Shown: piece after piece, positions 1-14,033 of the stretch
Layout of the letters: each line of letters starts with the position of its first letter
Numbering within the stretch: position 1 is the stretch's first letter
Origin: Iris pallida
Taxonomy: Eukaryota > Streptophyta > Magnoliopsida > Asparagales > Iridaceae
DNA: 64,000 nucleotides
Assembly: GCA_029216955.1 (NCBI GenBank)
Contig: JANAVB010005597.1
Span: 44,327,466-44,391,465 of the forward strand
Direction of reading: 5' to 3'
The notes under the pieces: model-generated
The model's database searches: none
Told to the model about the DNA's origin: nothing
Seen by the model: only the letters and a program-made list of their open reading frames with translations
Program-made: the position numbers and the translations under genes

Positions 1-534
1 AAGAAACCAAATGTTGCGAGCCTCAAATTATTTGCGTGAAGCTTGCTTTAACTAGCAACCCTTAAGCCCTAACCCAACCTTTCTTCGACCAAAACCTACA
101 GTTTAGACGTGAGATGAATGGAAATTCACGACTCAGTTGTTAGAAAATCTTTTCATAAGATGTGCCTTAGAGTTGGTTACCCCGTCGATAACTCTTATAT
201 AATGTGGACGAGTAGGTCATTCTATTTTATCGACCATGTGTCATTGTACACACTCGTTTTCTATTTATTGAGGAACGATCCTTAACTCGACTTATAACTA
301 CCATACCCCGTTACGTCGTGTCTTATTCTTTATTAACAAGAGTCGAGGTACAATATCCGGACCTTAAAATTCTTCTAATCTCATTATTCCTAAGACCATG
401 TCCTAATTTCTAAGGAGGGTAGACTGTAAGCCTTCTAAAATTTTGGGGATATACGAGGATTACAGATTGATTAGAATAATTTCCATTAGAATGATAATTA
501 GTGCCCCATGGACTCCCACTTTCCATTTAGATCA
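1..534. other. Unrecognised AT-rich flank, possibly internal region of an old LTR element
   Basis: No ORF or RNA gene is recognisable here. The stretch ends at the 5-bp duplication TTTTG (535-539) that borders the long LTR. If that LTR is a solo insertion, this stretch was originally continuous with 11665-13091 and belonged to the interior of the element ending in the LTR at 13092-16361. That is inference; I could not align the two parts to a known protein. Confidence 0.3.
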
Positions 535-1276
535 TTTTGTGTAGCCTCCCTTCCCGATTTTTTTTGAAATATTATTTCTATTTATTTATTTTAAATGGTG
601 ATTTTTAGATTTCTTTAAATAATTATTTAGTTAATTATTACGGTAGATGACTTTAGCCATGATGGAATTTTGAAGTACAAGACGGTTAGGAATCATGGCA
701 CGGATAGTGCAGTAGCGTGCTTTGACTAGTGTTTAGCCATGGTAGAGGAATGCCGAGCCATAATGACGTCCTAACTAGGAAAACCAGGCCAAGTTGCGAG
801 TTAATCCCTATAAACGATTTAATTAGTTATTTATTAATATCTTGACTTTTAGGAAATTCGGTTATATCAAACTGGTCCGGACTGGGCCCGAACCAAGCCC
901 AAAGTCCATGAGGTGTTGCAGTGTGACCAAAGACGTCAGTGTAGACACATATTGTATTGGAATTTTACCTTGGTAATTTTGGAGACAATTCTAGGAACAA
1001 TTGCTATATATATATAATATATTATATGTGCTTGTTATTAGAAATAATATTTTATTTAATAATATAGTAAATATTTCTCTTTAATAAATATGTTGGATTT
1101 TATGGAAATTATCTAGGTTATATATAAATATAGAAGTGTATTCTCGGTATATGGAAAATTAGGCTTTTATATATATATATAATATCATTGTATCATATTT
1201 GTGTGAATTTTGTATAAAATTAAGAATTGAATTTCAAATGTTAATTATACTTAATATTTATTGTTCGTATTTGTGG

Positions 1277-1755
<479 letters not shown>

Positions 1756-3276
1756 TTTATTAGTGGCTAAATAGAAAGGAGAAGTAAATAGACCACCCAA
1801 AGCCCAACCGGGCTACATTAATACTCAGCCCAGGACAGGTCAGACCCGGCCCAGGACCCACACCAGAGTTGATAAGCCCCGACCCTAATCCCCTGTTTCG
1901 TTCCGAAGCAAGTATATATGCGCGAAAGAAAGGAAGGCGTGAGAAACCCTAAACGAACACCCACGCCACCAACACCACTCCCTGGCGACCCACCCAGTGG
2001 CCGCGCGCCACCTCCGTGCACCGGAGTCGGCCGGCCAGGCGCGAGAACCAGCCTGCGTGTGCGCACACGCGCGGACAGCAGAGCAGCAACAGCCTTTGCG
2101 AGGCCATTTTTGCAGCACGCGTTCTCGGTGTGCGCTCGATCGTTTAACGATCTACCACTTCAGGTATGATAACAACATATACGGCATTGTCTCCTTTCAA
2201 TTCGTTTGAAATCTAGAGGACCAGAACCCTAGGAAAGTCGAGACGAACCTCGACGAAAACAGTGCCAATGCACTCTATTTTTGGCCGTCAGATCACCAAC
2301 TTCGAAGACTGTTAATAATTGCCTATTGATGTTTTCTTTAAAACTAATTAAAAACAGTTGGATACAACCTATAGGGCTTTACAAATGTTTTTGTAGAATC
2401 GAATTTCGTCGATCGTACGTCGAGAAATTCGACTCCCAAAACTAACAAAAAATTGTTTTCAAAACTAGAAAAACCCTCGATACGACGTACGTCCCGTCAA
2501 TCCGGGCGACGTGGTCGCGAACCGAAAGCATCAAAAGGTGCGTAATGGCTTCGTGGTCGTGTGGGCTTTGACAGAATTCAAATTGGTCGCGTGTGCGCGA
2601 CGAATTTGATGCATATCCGTCGAAATTCACCGTATCGACCTCTGTACAAATTTCTCAATTACTTTGTGCACGTTCGTCAGATCGAGATAAAACTTGCGCC
2701 AACAGGACCTTATCATTTTTTTGGTCCTATATACCAAGTTTGGTCCGATTCTGAGATAGTTGATTGGATTGCCGTTTTACGGGCCTCACGATCCGATACA
2801 ACGAGCGATTTTGTGCACGGCCCACCGAAATTTAAAATTGGACATACCGTTGGGTTCATATCATCAAAATGAATCTGTAGACATGTAATTTGACGACTTT
2901 AGAGACCATTGACTCTGGCACATTTTTCGGTGCAAAGTGGATCCAACGATGGACATCATTTTTGCCCAAAATTACCGTTTTACCCTTGTATCCAGAATTG
3001 GACGTAAGTACTGGCAATTCTAGCTAATTTGACTATTCTGAAAATGTTGGCAATGTTTGTTTTAGCTTTCGGAGACTGTTGTGATGACTTGGACTTTATG
3101 GCTTATCTAATGATTATATAATTGTTGGATCTGCGTGCAACCTCCAGGCAAGTATACCTTGTCTTCCTCTACAGTTTTACTTACATGCATTTCTTTTTAT
3201 TTTTCAGTCATTTGATTGTTTATGGACATGTACTTTTCGTATTATATTCTTTTGAGTTGTTTTTATTGCATATAGC

Positions 3277-6200
3277 TGTAATGTCCGTGGTTCGTATTAC
3301 ATATTTTGTATACGTGTACGGAATCTCGACCTGTAGTTAGACTTGTCATGCTTGTCTTGATCTTGGTTTAGTGGTTTGGCTTGGTTCATCTTGGTTCGGT
3401 TTGGCTTGTTGGCTTGGTTCGATTTTGTTGGAGAACCACTCCCACCTACCACCACCTTCATTTATATCCCACCAACCATTTCTCTCTCCTCATTAATTCT
3501 TCTCCTTCACTTCTTCTTCTCCACCAACCTGAGAGAGAGGAAGGTGTAGGCAAGTGCATCTTGCTTCATAGAGGAACCTCATTTTTATTGTTTCACTGTC
3601 TTCCTCATGTGTTTCTAACCCACTTTAGTACTTAGCATTTTTCATTTCTGTGGTTAATTTCTTGTAGATCTAGTTTTATGGTATTTTCGGTTTTCATGAG
3701 TTTTGATCTATCAAACTTACATATTTTTGCCAGTTGATGGTTCCATGTTGTGAAGAATTCCATTTTACTTAAATTTGACCTACGGGAGTCTGGATTTGGG
3801 TTCCTATTGTTGTTTGGAGGAGCATGGAGGCCATAGTATTTTTTATGGATATGTTCTCTGTGGGAGCCATTGATTTCACTTCTGGCCGCATGAGCATTTT
3901 TAGCTTGGCCGTATGGCCAACACTTGGGTACTTAGTGCATTTAGAATTTTGCTTGAATTGCCAAGCTAGCTGGCCGTATGAGAATTTGTAAGCTGGCCGC
4001 ATGGGAATTCTTTAGTGAGACGCATAAGGAAACAATACCAAAGTCAGCAGCATGCAATATTTAATGTATTATGTTAATACATGCTTATATATCAAAGTTG
4101 TTGGCCGCATGCATGGGAACAAAGTTGCTTGCATTATTTAATTACATGGCCTTATATTAATTGCATTTAATGCATTAGCATGGTCTTACAAAGTTGCCAG
4201 CCGCATATGGCCTGTAGTTAATTTATTGGCCGCATGGCCTTTAGCCATGTTTGCATGACCATTAAATATTTGGCCGCATGGAATGCATTAGCATTTAATG
4301 CATTAGCTTTAGCCTAAGCCTTTAATGCATTGTCATTTGCATTAGCATTTAATGCTTTAACCTGAGCCTTTAATGCATTGTCATTTGCATTAGCATTTAA
4401 TGCTTTAACCTGAGCCTTTAATGCATTGTCATTTGCATTAGCATTAATGCATTAGTATTAGCAAAGTGTGCTGGCCATTATACTTGGCTGCATGAAGTAT
4501 TTTAGTAGCCGCATGCATTATTGATTATTTCCTTATCAATAATGGCTTGTATGCTTATTTTCTTAAGTGAGTCGCATGGCATTTCCTTAAGTGCCCGCAT
4601 GGCACTTCAATGTTGGCCGCATGGCCTTTTCTTAATTATTGCATGCATTAGCAATGCAATTATTGCTTGGCCAATTCTTAGCTTCAGCCGTATAGGGCTC
4701 CCCCTTCCACTGTGGCCGCATGGCCATTTTCAAGTCTTCGTCTGCATGATTAAATATACATGGCCACGTGCATATTTAAATATATTAGTCTTTTTGCAAG
4801 TCCTTGCTTGCATGGCCACGTGCAATGTACTGCTTGATGAGCCGCATATGGCCATTAGCAATTGCATGCATTTTGCATGCAACCTGTTTTGGCCACATAG
4901 GCAACTATTAATTAATTAGCATTAAATATTTAGCTGAGCCGCATGGCCACTGTTCATTTGTGGCTGCATGGCCTTAGCACTAATTGTAGCCGCATGCTCA
5001 TTTATATATGCTGGCCGTATGAAAGTATTTCCTGAGCCGCATGCGTCCACATCCTTATCCTGCTAACATTTAATTACCACATGTATTGCTTGTGCCACAT
5101 TAATTGTTCCCTGACACGATGGTGACTCGATGTGGTGTACTTTTTGACAAATGATATGACATGATAGTGGCCCATCGTGGCGCACTCCTGACAGTGAACT
5201 TGACATGATATACTTGGCATGATATAATTGACATGCTATACCTGACATGATAGTGGCCCGCCGTGGCGCACTCTTGACATGATAAACCTGACATGATATT
5301 TCTCGAAATGCTGTTGCGACGGCTAATCCGACATGACAAGTATGAATGACCTGGACACCGTAGACGATTGTGCTTGTACAAATGAATCCGTCTTGTCTTG
5401 CATCATGTCTAGGACAGGGACCCCTGAGTACCACGGTCAGGGGTACCTACTATAAATGGCTAAGACTAATAAGTAGAATAATACAGTAGTTCATGAAGAG
5501 ACTTTCCCAGTTACCTGTTGCCCCTTTGATCCTGGCCTTATATATATATACATGGGACTTGGAGCTATCTGTTATGATGAGCACATTTCTAGCCTGCCGT
5601 CGAGTGGGGCACCTCTTTAGGACACATGTATCTCACTGCAGTGTGTCTGCTATACTTATTTTCTTTTGCTGGGGTCACTCAGGTAGCAGCAGGCGGGTAA
5701 CTGGACTTGGAAATCTTTTTGCATCTTGCTAGTAATTAGGCATGTGATAACCCTAGTTAGTTAAAGTATCAAGCCGTACTTATTGCTTGGCCGTGATTGA
5801 TTGAATGGAGTCTAACCCTGTCTAGTCTTGTCTTGATCCTGCACAAGATTGTCACATGACCTGATTGTTCATATTCGCCCTGTCATGTACAAGATTGTTA
5901 CATGTCCTGATTTTTTATTTTATCTTGTCGATAAATAGTGGAAGAAACCAAGTTCTGTTCAGACGAAGGGTTACAATCTCGGTCCTTATTTGGTTTACGG
6001 GTTGTAATCTGGTTATCTGAATAGTCCCATGGTTATCTCATCGTATATCACCTGTCATATTTTTTCCTTAATTATTGTCTTTTATTATGTAATTATATTC
6101 TTGTGCTAATTGCTGGTTTTAGTTCCTAAGTGAAGCCTCCCTTGTGGCACTTGCTCTTTCTGGGGTCTGACCCAACTGGTTTTGTATGGCCAGATACCGG

Positions 6201-6711
6201 AGCAGCTCCCAAGGATCTACCGACTTTCCAGCCAGATGGTGACCACTAGACGGAATTCTGGCAACGAGTAGATTTATTTTGGCTCTTCCACTCTATTGTA
6301 AAATTATTCTTTTGAGGCATTTAGCCGCCGAGTAAGTGTTAGCTCGTGTACATTTTACTTACTGTCTGCCTACGGGCTGTAACATGATTGGCAACCTGGG
6401 GTTGATCATGTATGACTAAACTCTTGCTAGTCCTGACATTTTGTACGACTAGCTTCATGATCAGCTGAATATGTAATGTTTGGGATGCCTTACTATTGTA
6501 TATTTGGTGATCTTACATCTTGTAACATTTACTTACTTGCTTGTGATTGAGACACTAGGCTTGTTCATGACCATAAGAGACTGTTGGCTTGTAGATAAAC
6601 CCTCATATATCTAGACAGCCGTGACCGTATAGTGGAGTGGATTCCATTTTATTATACGTAGCTGGCTATGTCTGCCCCCGCTCTCCAGTGTTCTGGTTCT
6701 GGGGCGTGACA
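3277..6711 (+). repeat. 5' LTR of element E
   Basis: This 3435-bp repeat starts TGTAATG and ends GTGACA. It contains about twenty copies of a GGCCGCATGG-like motif (3880-5045), three near-identical units of a roughly 50-bp AATGCATT-rich repeat (4305-4445) and repeated GACATGATA words (5155-5310). By eye it is about 97% identical to the copy at 7228. Confidence 0.92.
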
Positions 6712-7227
6712 TGGTTTAAGTGATGGCCCATACAGGTCTTGTAAATCAAGATATGTGGGGGCTTACCGAATAGATGTCTCAATCAGTACTAGCCCTTGAT
6801 CTCTGTTCGTAATCTCTGAATTCCTGAAATTCTTGTCCTGATAATATGCTTGTAATCGTTGATATGTCCTGGTCGTTCCTTATTGTTCCCTATGTCGTCT
6901 TCTTCAGCGGCATTATTCTTGGCCCTGCCGATCAGCAAGGCGGAGCACCTCCCGTGGACCAGCAGCAACCTGGAGATCAAGCCCAGCAATCAAGAGTAGC
7001 CTCCAGAGTATTCCAGCAGCAGAGACCCCAACAGTATGTCCTGACCCCAGCTCAGATTCAGAACCGACAGAGAGGTTTCTAGCAGGATGTCTTCCTTTCC
7101 CCTTCTCTCTTCGAATTTCTTGCTTGCATGATTGATTGTTTGATCGATTGTTTAATTTAGCTTGTCCTTGCATCTCTAGCATCTTGATTAAATTTCGAGG
7201 ACGGAATTCTTTTAAGGTGGGTAGAGT
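6712..7227 (+). other. Interior of element E with gag-like remnant and polypurine tract
   Basis: A short open frame (6846-7082, 78 codons) ends in a Gln/Pro-rich stretch (ADQQGG...QQRPQQYVLTP). It resembles the linker of plant gypsy Gag proteins, but no zinc knuckle or gag core is left. The segment starts TGGTTTAAGTGATGGCCC, which is not the usual initiator-Met primer site. It ends with TTCGAGGACGGAATTCTTTT and then AAGGTGGGTAGAGT, a plausible polypurine tract. Confidence 0.5.
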
Positions 7228-10200
7228 TGTAATGTCCGTGGTTCGTATTACGTATTTTGTATACGTGTACGGAATTTCGACCTGTAGTTAGACTTGTCAT
7301 GCTTGTCTTGATCTTGGTTTAGTGGTTTGGCTTGGTTCATCTTGGTTCGGTTTGGCTTGTTGGCTTGGTTCGGTTTTGTTGGAGAACCACTCCCACCTAC
7401 CACCACCTTCATTTGTATCCCACCAAATATTTCTCTCTCCTCATTAATTCTTCTTCTTCACTTCTTCTTCTCCACCAACCGGAGAGAGAGGAAGGTGTAG
7501 GCAAGTGCATCTTGCTTCATGGAGAAACCCTATTTTTATTGTTCTACTGTCTTCCTCATGTGTTTCTAACCCACTTTAGTACTTAGCATTTTTCATTTCT
7601 GTGGTTAATTTCTTGTAGATCTAGTTTTGTGGTATTTTCGGTTTCCATGAGTTTTGATCTATCAAACTTACATATTTTGCCAGTTGATGGTTCCATGTTG
7701 TGGAAAATTCCATTTTACTCAAATTTGACCTACGGGAGTCTGGATTTGGGTTCCTATTGTTGTTTGGAGGAGCATGGAGGCCATGGTATTTTTCATGGAC
7801 ATGTTCTCTGTGGGAGCCATTAATTTCACTTCTGGCCGCATGAGCATTTTTAGCTTGGCCGCATGGCCAACACTTGGGTACTTAGTGCATTTAGCATTTT
7901 GCTTGAATTGCCAAGCAAGCTGGCCGTATGAGAATTTGTAAGCTGGCCGTATGGAAATTCTTTAGTGAGCCGCATAAGGAAACAATACCAAAGTCAGCAG
8001 CATGCAATATTTAATGCATTATATTAATGCATGCTTATATGTCAAAGTTGCTGGCCGCATGCATGGGAACAAAGTTGCTTGCATTATTTAATTACATGAT
8101 CTTATATTAATTGTATTTAATGCATTAGCATGGTCTTACAAAGTTGCCAGCCGCATATGGCCTGTAGTTAATTTATTGGCCGCATGGCCTTTAGCCATGT
8201 TTGCATGACCATTAAATATTTGGCCGCATGGAATGCATTAGCATTTAATGCATTAGCTTTAGCCTAAGCCTTTAATGCATTGTCATTTGCATTAGCATTT
8301 AATACTTTAACCTGAGCCTTTAATGCATTGTCATTTGCATTAGCATTTAATGCTTTAACACGAGCCTTTAATGCATTGTCATTTGCATTAGCATTAATGC
8401 ATTAGTATTAGCAAAGTGTGCTGGCCATTATACTTGGCCGCATGAAGTATTTTAGTAGCCGCATGCATTATTGATTATTTCCTTATCAATAATGGCTTGC
8501 ACGCTTATTTCCTTAAGTGAGCCGCATGGCATTTCCTTAAGTGGCCGCATGGCACTTCAATGTTGGCCGCATGGCCTTTTCTTAATTATTGCATGCATTA
8601 GCAATGCAATTATTGCTTGGCCAATTCTTAGCTTCAGCCGCATAGTGCTCCCCCTTCCACTGTGGCCGCATGGCCATTTTCAAGTCTTTGTCTGCATGAT
8701 TAAATATACATGGCCACGTGCATGTTTAAATATGTTAGTTTTTTTGCAAGTCCTTGCTTGCATGGCCACGTGCAATGCACTACTTGCTGAGCCGCATATG
8801 GCCATTAGCAATTGCATGTATTTTGCATGCAACCTGTTTTGGCCACATAGGCTACTATTAATTAATTAGCATTAAATATTTAGCTGAGCCGCATGGCCAC
8901 TGTTCATTTGTGGTTGCATGGCCTTAGCACTAATTGTAGCCGCATGCTCATTTATATATGCTGGCCGCATGAAAGTATTTCCTGAGCCGCATGAGTCCAC
9001 GTCCTTATCCTGCTAATATTTAATTATCACATGTATTACTTGTGCCACATTAATTGTTCCCTGACACGATGGTGAACCGATATGGTATACTTTTTGACAA
9101 ATAATATGACATGATAGTGGCCCATCGTGGCACACTCCTGACAGTGAACTTGACATAATATACTTGGCATGATATAATTGACATGCTATACCTGACATGA
9201 TAGTGGCCCGTCGTGGCGCACTCTTGACATGATAAACCTGACATGATATTTTTCGAAATGCTGTTGCGACGGATAACCCGACATGACAAGTATGAATGAC
9301 CTGGACAACGTGGACGATTGTGCTTGTACAAATGACCCGTCTTGTCTTGCATCATGTCTAGGACGGGGACCCCTGAGTACCACGGTCTGGGGTACCTACT
9401 ATAAATGGCTAAAACTAATAACTAGAATAATACAGTAGTTCATGAAAAGACTTTCCCAGTTACATGTTACCCCTTTGATCCCGACCTTATATATATATAC
9501 ATGGGACTTGGAGCTATCTGTTATGATGAGCACATTTCCAGCCTGCCGTCGAGTGGGGCACCTCTTTAGGACACACGTATCTCACTGCAGTATGTCTGCT
9601 ATACTTATTTTCTTTTACTGGGGTTACTCAGGTAGCAGCAGGCGGGTAACTGGACTTGGAAATCTCTTTGCATCTTGCTAGTAATTAGGCCTGTGATAAT
9701 CCTAGTTAGTTAAAGTATCAAGCCGTACTTATTGCTTGGTCGTGATTGATTGAATGGAGTCTAACGCTGTCTAGTCTTGTCTTGATCCTGCACAAGATTG
9801 TCACATGACCTGATTGTTCATATTCGCCATGTCCTGTACAAGATTGTTACATGTCCTAATTTTTTATTTTATCTTGCCGATAAATGGTGGGAGAAACCAA
9901 GTTCTGTTCAGACGAAGGGTTACAACCCCGGTCCTTGTTTGGTTTACGGGTTGTAACCTGGTTATCTGAATAGTCCCATGGTTATCTCATCGTATATCAC
10001 CTGTCATGCTTTTTCCTTAATTACTGTCTTTTATTATGTAATTATATTCTTGTGCTAATTGCTGGTTTTAGTTCCTAAGTGAAGCCTCCCTTGTGGCACT
10101 TGCTCTTTCTGGGGTCTGACCCAGCTGGTTTTGTATGGCCAGATACCGGAGCAGCTCCCAAGGATCTACCGACAGCCAGATGGTGACCACTAGACGGAAT

Positions 10201-10655
10201 CCTGGCAACGAGTAGGTTTATTTTGTCTCTCCCACTCTATTGTAAAATTATTCTTTTGAGGCATTTAGCCACCGAGCAAGTGTTAGCTCGTGTACATTTT
10301 ACTTACTGTCTGCCTACGGACTATAACATGATTGGCAACCTGGGGTTGATCATGTATGACTAAACTCTTGTTAGTCCTGACATTTTGTATGACTAGCTTC
10401 ATGATCAGCTGAATATGTAATGTTTGGGACGCCTTACTATTATATATTTGGTGATCTTACATCTTGTAACATTTACTTACTTGCTTGTGGTTGAGACACT
10501 AGGCTTGTTCATGACCATAAGAGACTGTTGGCTTGTAGATAAACCCTCATATATCTAGACAGCCGTGACCGTATAGTGGAGTGGATCCCATTTCATTATA
10601 CGTAGCTGGCTATGTTTGCCCCCGCTCTCCAGTGTTCTGGTTCTGGGGCGTGACA
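7228..10655 (+). repeat. 3' LTR of element E
   Basis: This 3428-bp repeat begins directly after the polypurine tract and ends GTGACA, followed by the target duplication ATAGC. It carries the same GGCCGCATGG-motif array as the 5' copy (7832-8992). Confidence 0.92.
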
Positions 10656-10781
10656 ATAGCCGTGTTCATGATTGGTCTTGTGCTTCACACTTGGAGTTTC
10701 TCGTTCGTACCTTGCTTGAGTCGTGTCATAGAACGAGTGCGTGTAGTGAACTGCCATAGCCTTGATTTTTGTTTTACATAA

Positions 10782-11030
10782 CCAGAGATTCCACACTCAG
10801 GACGAGGGTTGTTTGGTGCACCAGAGAGTCCACACTCGGGACGAGGGTGTTTGTCGTGATCATTGGCACCAGAGAGTCCACACTCGGGACGAGGGTTGAC
10901 CAATTACACCAGAGAGTCCACACGCGGGACGAGGGTGTCTTGCCGTGAGCTAACCAGAGAGTCCACACTCGGGACGAGGGTTAGTGCTTAGTTCAAACCC
11001 GTGCATCCACACTCGGGATGAGGGTTTGGT
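10782..11030 (+). repeat. Minisatellite with conserved 28-bp core in LTR D1
   Basis: Six direct copies of a core reading ACCAGAGAGTCCACACTCGG followed by GACGAGGG occur at intervals of about 38-50 bp, separated by unlike spacers. The first and last copies are the most degenerate. The array is absent at the matching place of the sister LTR, which has a different tandem repeat. It is a plant LTR minisatellite, not a CRISPR array. Confidence 0.85.
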
Positions 11031-11664
11031 TCTTCCATTGATCTCGTGTATCGTTCATCCGGTAGTTCATTTTTGCGTAGTTGTTCTAGTGTTTGCGTTC
11101 GTGTTCGTGGTCGTGTTCGTAGTCATTTGTCGTATTCCTGTTTTTCTTGTTTATCCTTTTGTGCATGATAAAGCTGTTACATAGGCATGTATATTATGTA
11201 ACTTGCTATGTCCTCTGAGGACCTGATGATCTCTTCAGGTTAGTTATTGCGTGGAGTTAGTTAGCAGCTCTGGATGGCGGATGATTATGACACTTGTGGG
11301 GTCCAGATGTTTACGACATTGCTTGCGAGATTCAGGTATTGATACCATGTTTATTATCCAGCTCGTGCTTTTCTTTCGTTATCATGATATATCCTATTTA
11401 TTGATTCAGTTTATAGACTCATGTTATTCCTTGGAGTCTAATCGGACATGTATGCTAGTGGGCTGCAGACCATGACCCATAGTGTTTATTCATGTTTTGT
11501 ATTCTTATTGTGGATTGAGATATAGATTTGTTTGCCATGATTTGGCAGTATACCATAGCCTTGACAGCGTTTACGTATTCGAGTCGGGCTGGAGTCCGCT
11601 TGATGCGTAGCTGGCTTGCTCACGTGCTCGCGTCCGAAAAGTGGGTGCGAGTCGTGACATTTTG

Positions 11665-13091
11665 TATCCCCGATCGTGTCATTAATAATCGGAGCACGAG
11701 ACCAGCCGTTACCTTCCAACAAATTTCATATGCAAGATTTAGACGAGTCCACCTTCATCTAGGTATATCATGTCCCACTCAAACACGTCCCCTTGTACTC
11801 TATTTTATGGTACAACTTTTAAGTCAAAAGGACTAGCTATAACCCTTACCATAATACCAGTATACTTCCCGACTACAATTAGAGACTCAACCTCGACTCA
11901 GACCTTTCGACCCAATATATGGTTGTGATCTACTCAAAATCCACTACGCACATGTCACTAGTGTGCCACTCAATTGTGTCTTCTCGCGCTACTTAAACAC
12001 AAAAGTTACAGAAGGCGCATTTTTCGGGTTTTAGGAACCTAGCTAACCAACCTGACTGGCAACTAGCTCAACCACTTGGGTAGAAACCTATTCTAGGTTA
12101 CCCTAACCTAGTAAAAAATATTTTTATCATTGGGAACTTGTCCAGTCAATATAGATTAAAATCCAGGGTTCATCCAACCAACGATTGATGTCCAATCAGG
12201 GAACCCATTAAGGCCAGTAAAACCCATCCATGCATACCACCATACTTGGACTATAAAACCGAACTTTTTGAAATAGGACCCTATACCTATTATGTAGTCC
12301 CCACCTCTTAGAATGTGAGGTCATTCGTAACCCTTATTCCATCTATCTGGAAGTCGCGATACGATCTTGTATGGCATTTATATCCCTTGCTCGTGTGTTT
12401 AAATAACTACGAAAAAGATCACAATCTTGATTTCTCAAATTCCGTTCTATTATGGAACCTTGTTTAAATTAATTTTGAGAACGAAATTTTCGTATTGCAT
12501 GGATTGCCAGACCCTCTGAGAAACGAAGGGTTCTTCGTTCTAGCAAGTGACTGGACTAGAGTGGCCCAATCTAGCAAATAAGTCAATGGTTCGTAGACTT
12601 TCTTCCTATCTGCATCTTGGGATACTTTATCGCTCTTGAAACTACATATTTGCTCCCGATTATTCTTTCTTATCTTCCTGTCCTTCCTATTGTAGAGTGA
12701 CGAATGGTCATGCTTATTTAAATTTATCAATATTTCTTAGCTACTCGGGTAAATTTTGTTGCTTGTAAAATTTTTTTTTTGGGTTGCTCGATAGATGGGA
12801 GAGGATTATAGATGCCATATACAGTAGATGGCTATTGGTAGAAATTTTAGCAATTAGTTGGAAGATTATAAAGTTTTAGCGACATGAGAATTGAGGGAGT
12901 AGTGTGACCCAAGGTGGGTAGAAGTCCTCGAGATTTTGTAGTTGCCAAAATGGCTAGGAGGAGGATATAAACTATTTTCGAGAAATTAAAATTTAAGGAG
13001 ATTAAGTTAATAGTAGATTTTCTTTTTAAATTTAAGGAATGGTTATGAATTAGAATTTCGAGAACGAAATTATTTTTAAGGTGAGTAGATT
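11665..13091 (+). other. Interior of the D2 element, non-coding as far as visible
   Basis: No gag or pol motif is readable in any frame. The right end (13050-13091) carries GAGAACGAAATTATTTTTAAG and a purine-rich GGTGAGTAGA directly before the LTR start at 13092. This is the layout of the 3' end of a Tekay/Del-type interior and sets the + orientation. Confidence 0.5.
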
Positions 13092-13869
13092 TGTAACCCC
13101 TCTTCACGGAATTTTGATAAAATATTTTTTAAATGGTGATTTCTAGCATTTTTATAAATAATTATTTAATTAATTATTACGGTAGATGACTTTAGCCATG
13201 ATGGAGTTTTGGAGTACAAGATGACTAGAAATCGTGGCATGGATAGTGCCATGGCGTGCTTTGACTAATGTATTAGCCCTGGTAGGGAAGGCTGAGCCGT
13301 AGTGATGTCCTAACTCGAAAAATCAGGCTAAGTTGCGACTTAACCCTTACTGAAGAATTATTTATTTATTATTTATATTATTGAGTTCAGGGAAACCGGT
13401 TATACCATTTTAGCCCGGACTGGACCCGAACTGAGCCCAGGCCCATGTAGTCATGCGGCACGTCCAATGACATTCGTGTTGACGAAATTTGGTATGAATG
13501 TGTTGTATTCCGTATTAGTGATCTAATAATATTTTCTAAGTATCTTAATTAAATATTATAAATATTATTATTAGTAATATTCAGTAACTTTTGTATAAAA
13601 TAGGTCCTCGTATATCTTGGGATTTTTAGACTGTACATATTGGTACATACGCCCTTATTTGATTTATTGAATTTTTTTATTATTATTTTTATTATCAATA
13701 TTATTGAGGTTACAATTATATAATATTATTTTATTATTATTGGTTATATTATTTTTGTCAAATAAATGTTATTGATATATATATTCATATTTATGAATAT
13801 AGGCCCTAATCTAGGAATAGATAATATTAGGATTTTAATTAGATTTTTATGGGTATTATTATACTAGTA

Positions 13870-13874
<5 letters not shown>

Positions 13875-13960
<86 letters not shown>

Positions 13961-13970
13961 AAAAAAAAAT

Positions 13971-14030
<60 letters not shown>
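13875..14030. repeat. (TA)n microsatellite in LTR D2
   Basis: Two TA runs are separated by a purine-rich AAAAGAAAAAAAAATAAAA interruption. The tract sits at the same relative place as the longer tract in D1. Confidence 0.95.

Positions 14031-14033
<3 letters not shown>

Larger units (their letters stand above)
3277..10655 (+). mobile_element. Element E: LTR retrotransposon with giant LTRs and a 516-bp interior
   Basis: Two nearly identical direct repeats (3277-6711 and 7228-10655) start TGTAATGTCC and end GGGGCGTGACA. They flank only 516 bp. The 5-bp target duplication ATAGC is present on both sides (3272-3276 and 10656-10660), so the element is structurally complete and inserted into LTR D1. 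A purine-rich tract with the hallmark TTCGAGGACG just upstream (7190-7227) marks the + orientation and resembles the 3' end of Tekay/Del gypsy elements. No protease, reverse transcriptase or integrase is present. The interior reads only a short Gln/Pro-rich peptide. The element is non-autonomous; in size and layout it resembles terminal-repeat elements that keep little but LTRs. Confidence 0.9.

Noticed and set aside
10782..11030. CRISPR array
   Set aside because: Core copies are imperfect, spacers are partly related, there are no cas genes, and the array lies inside a plant LTR.
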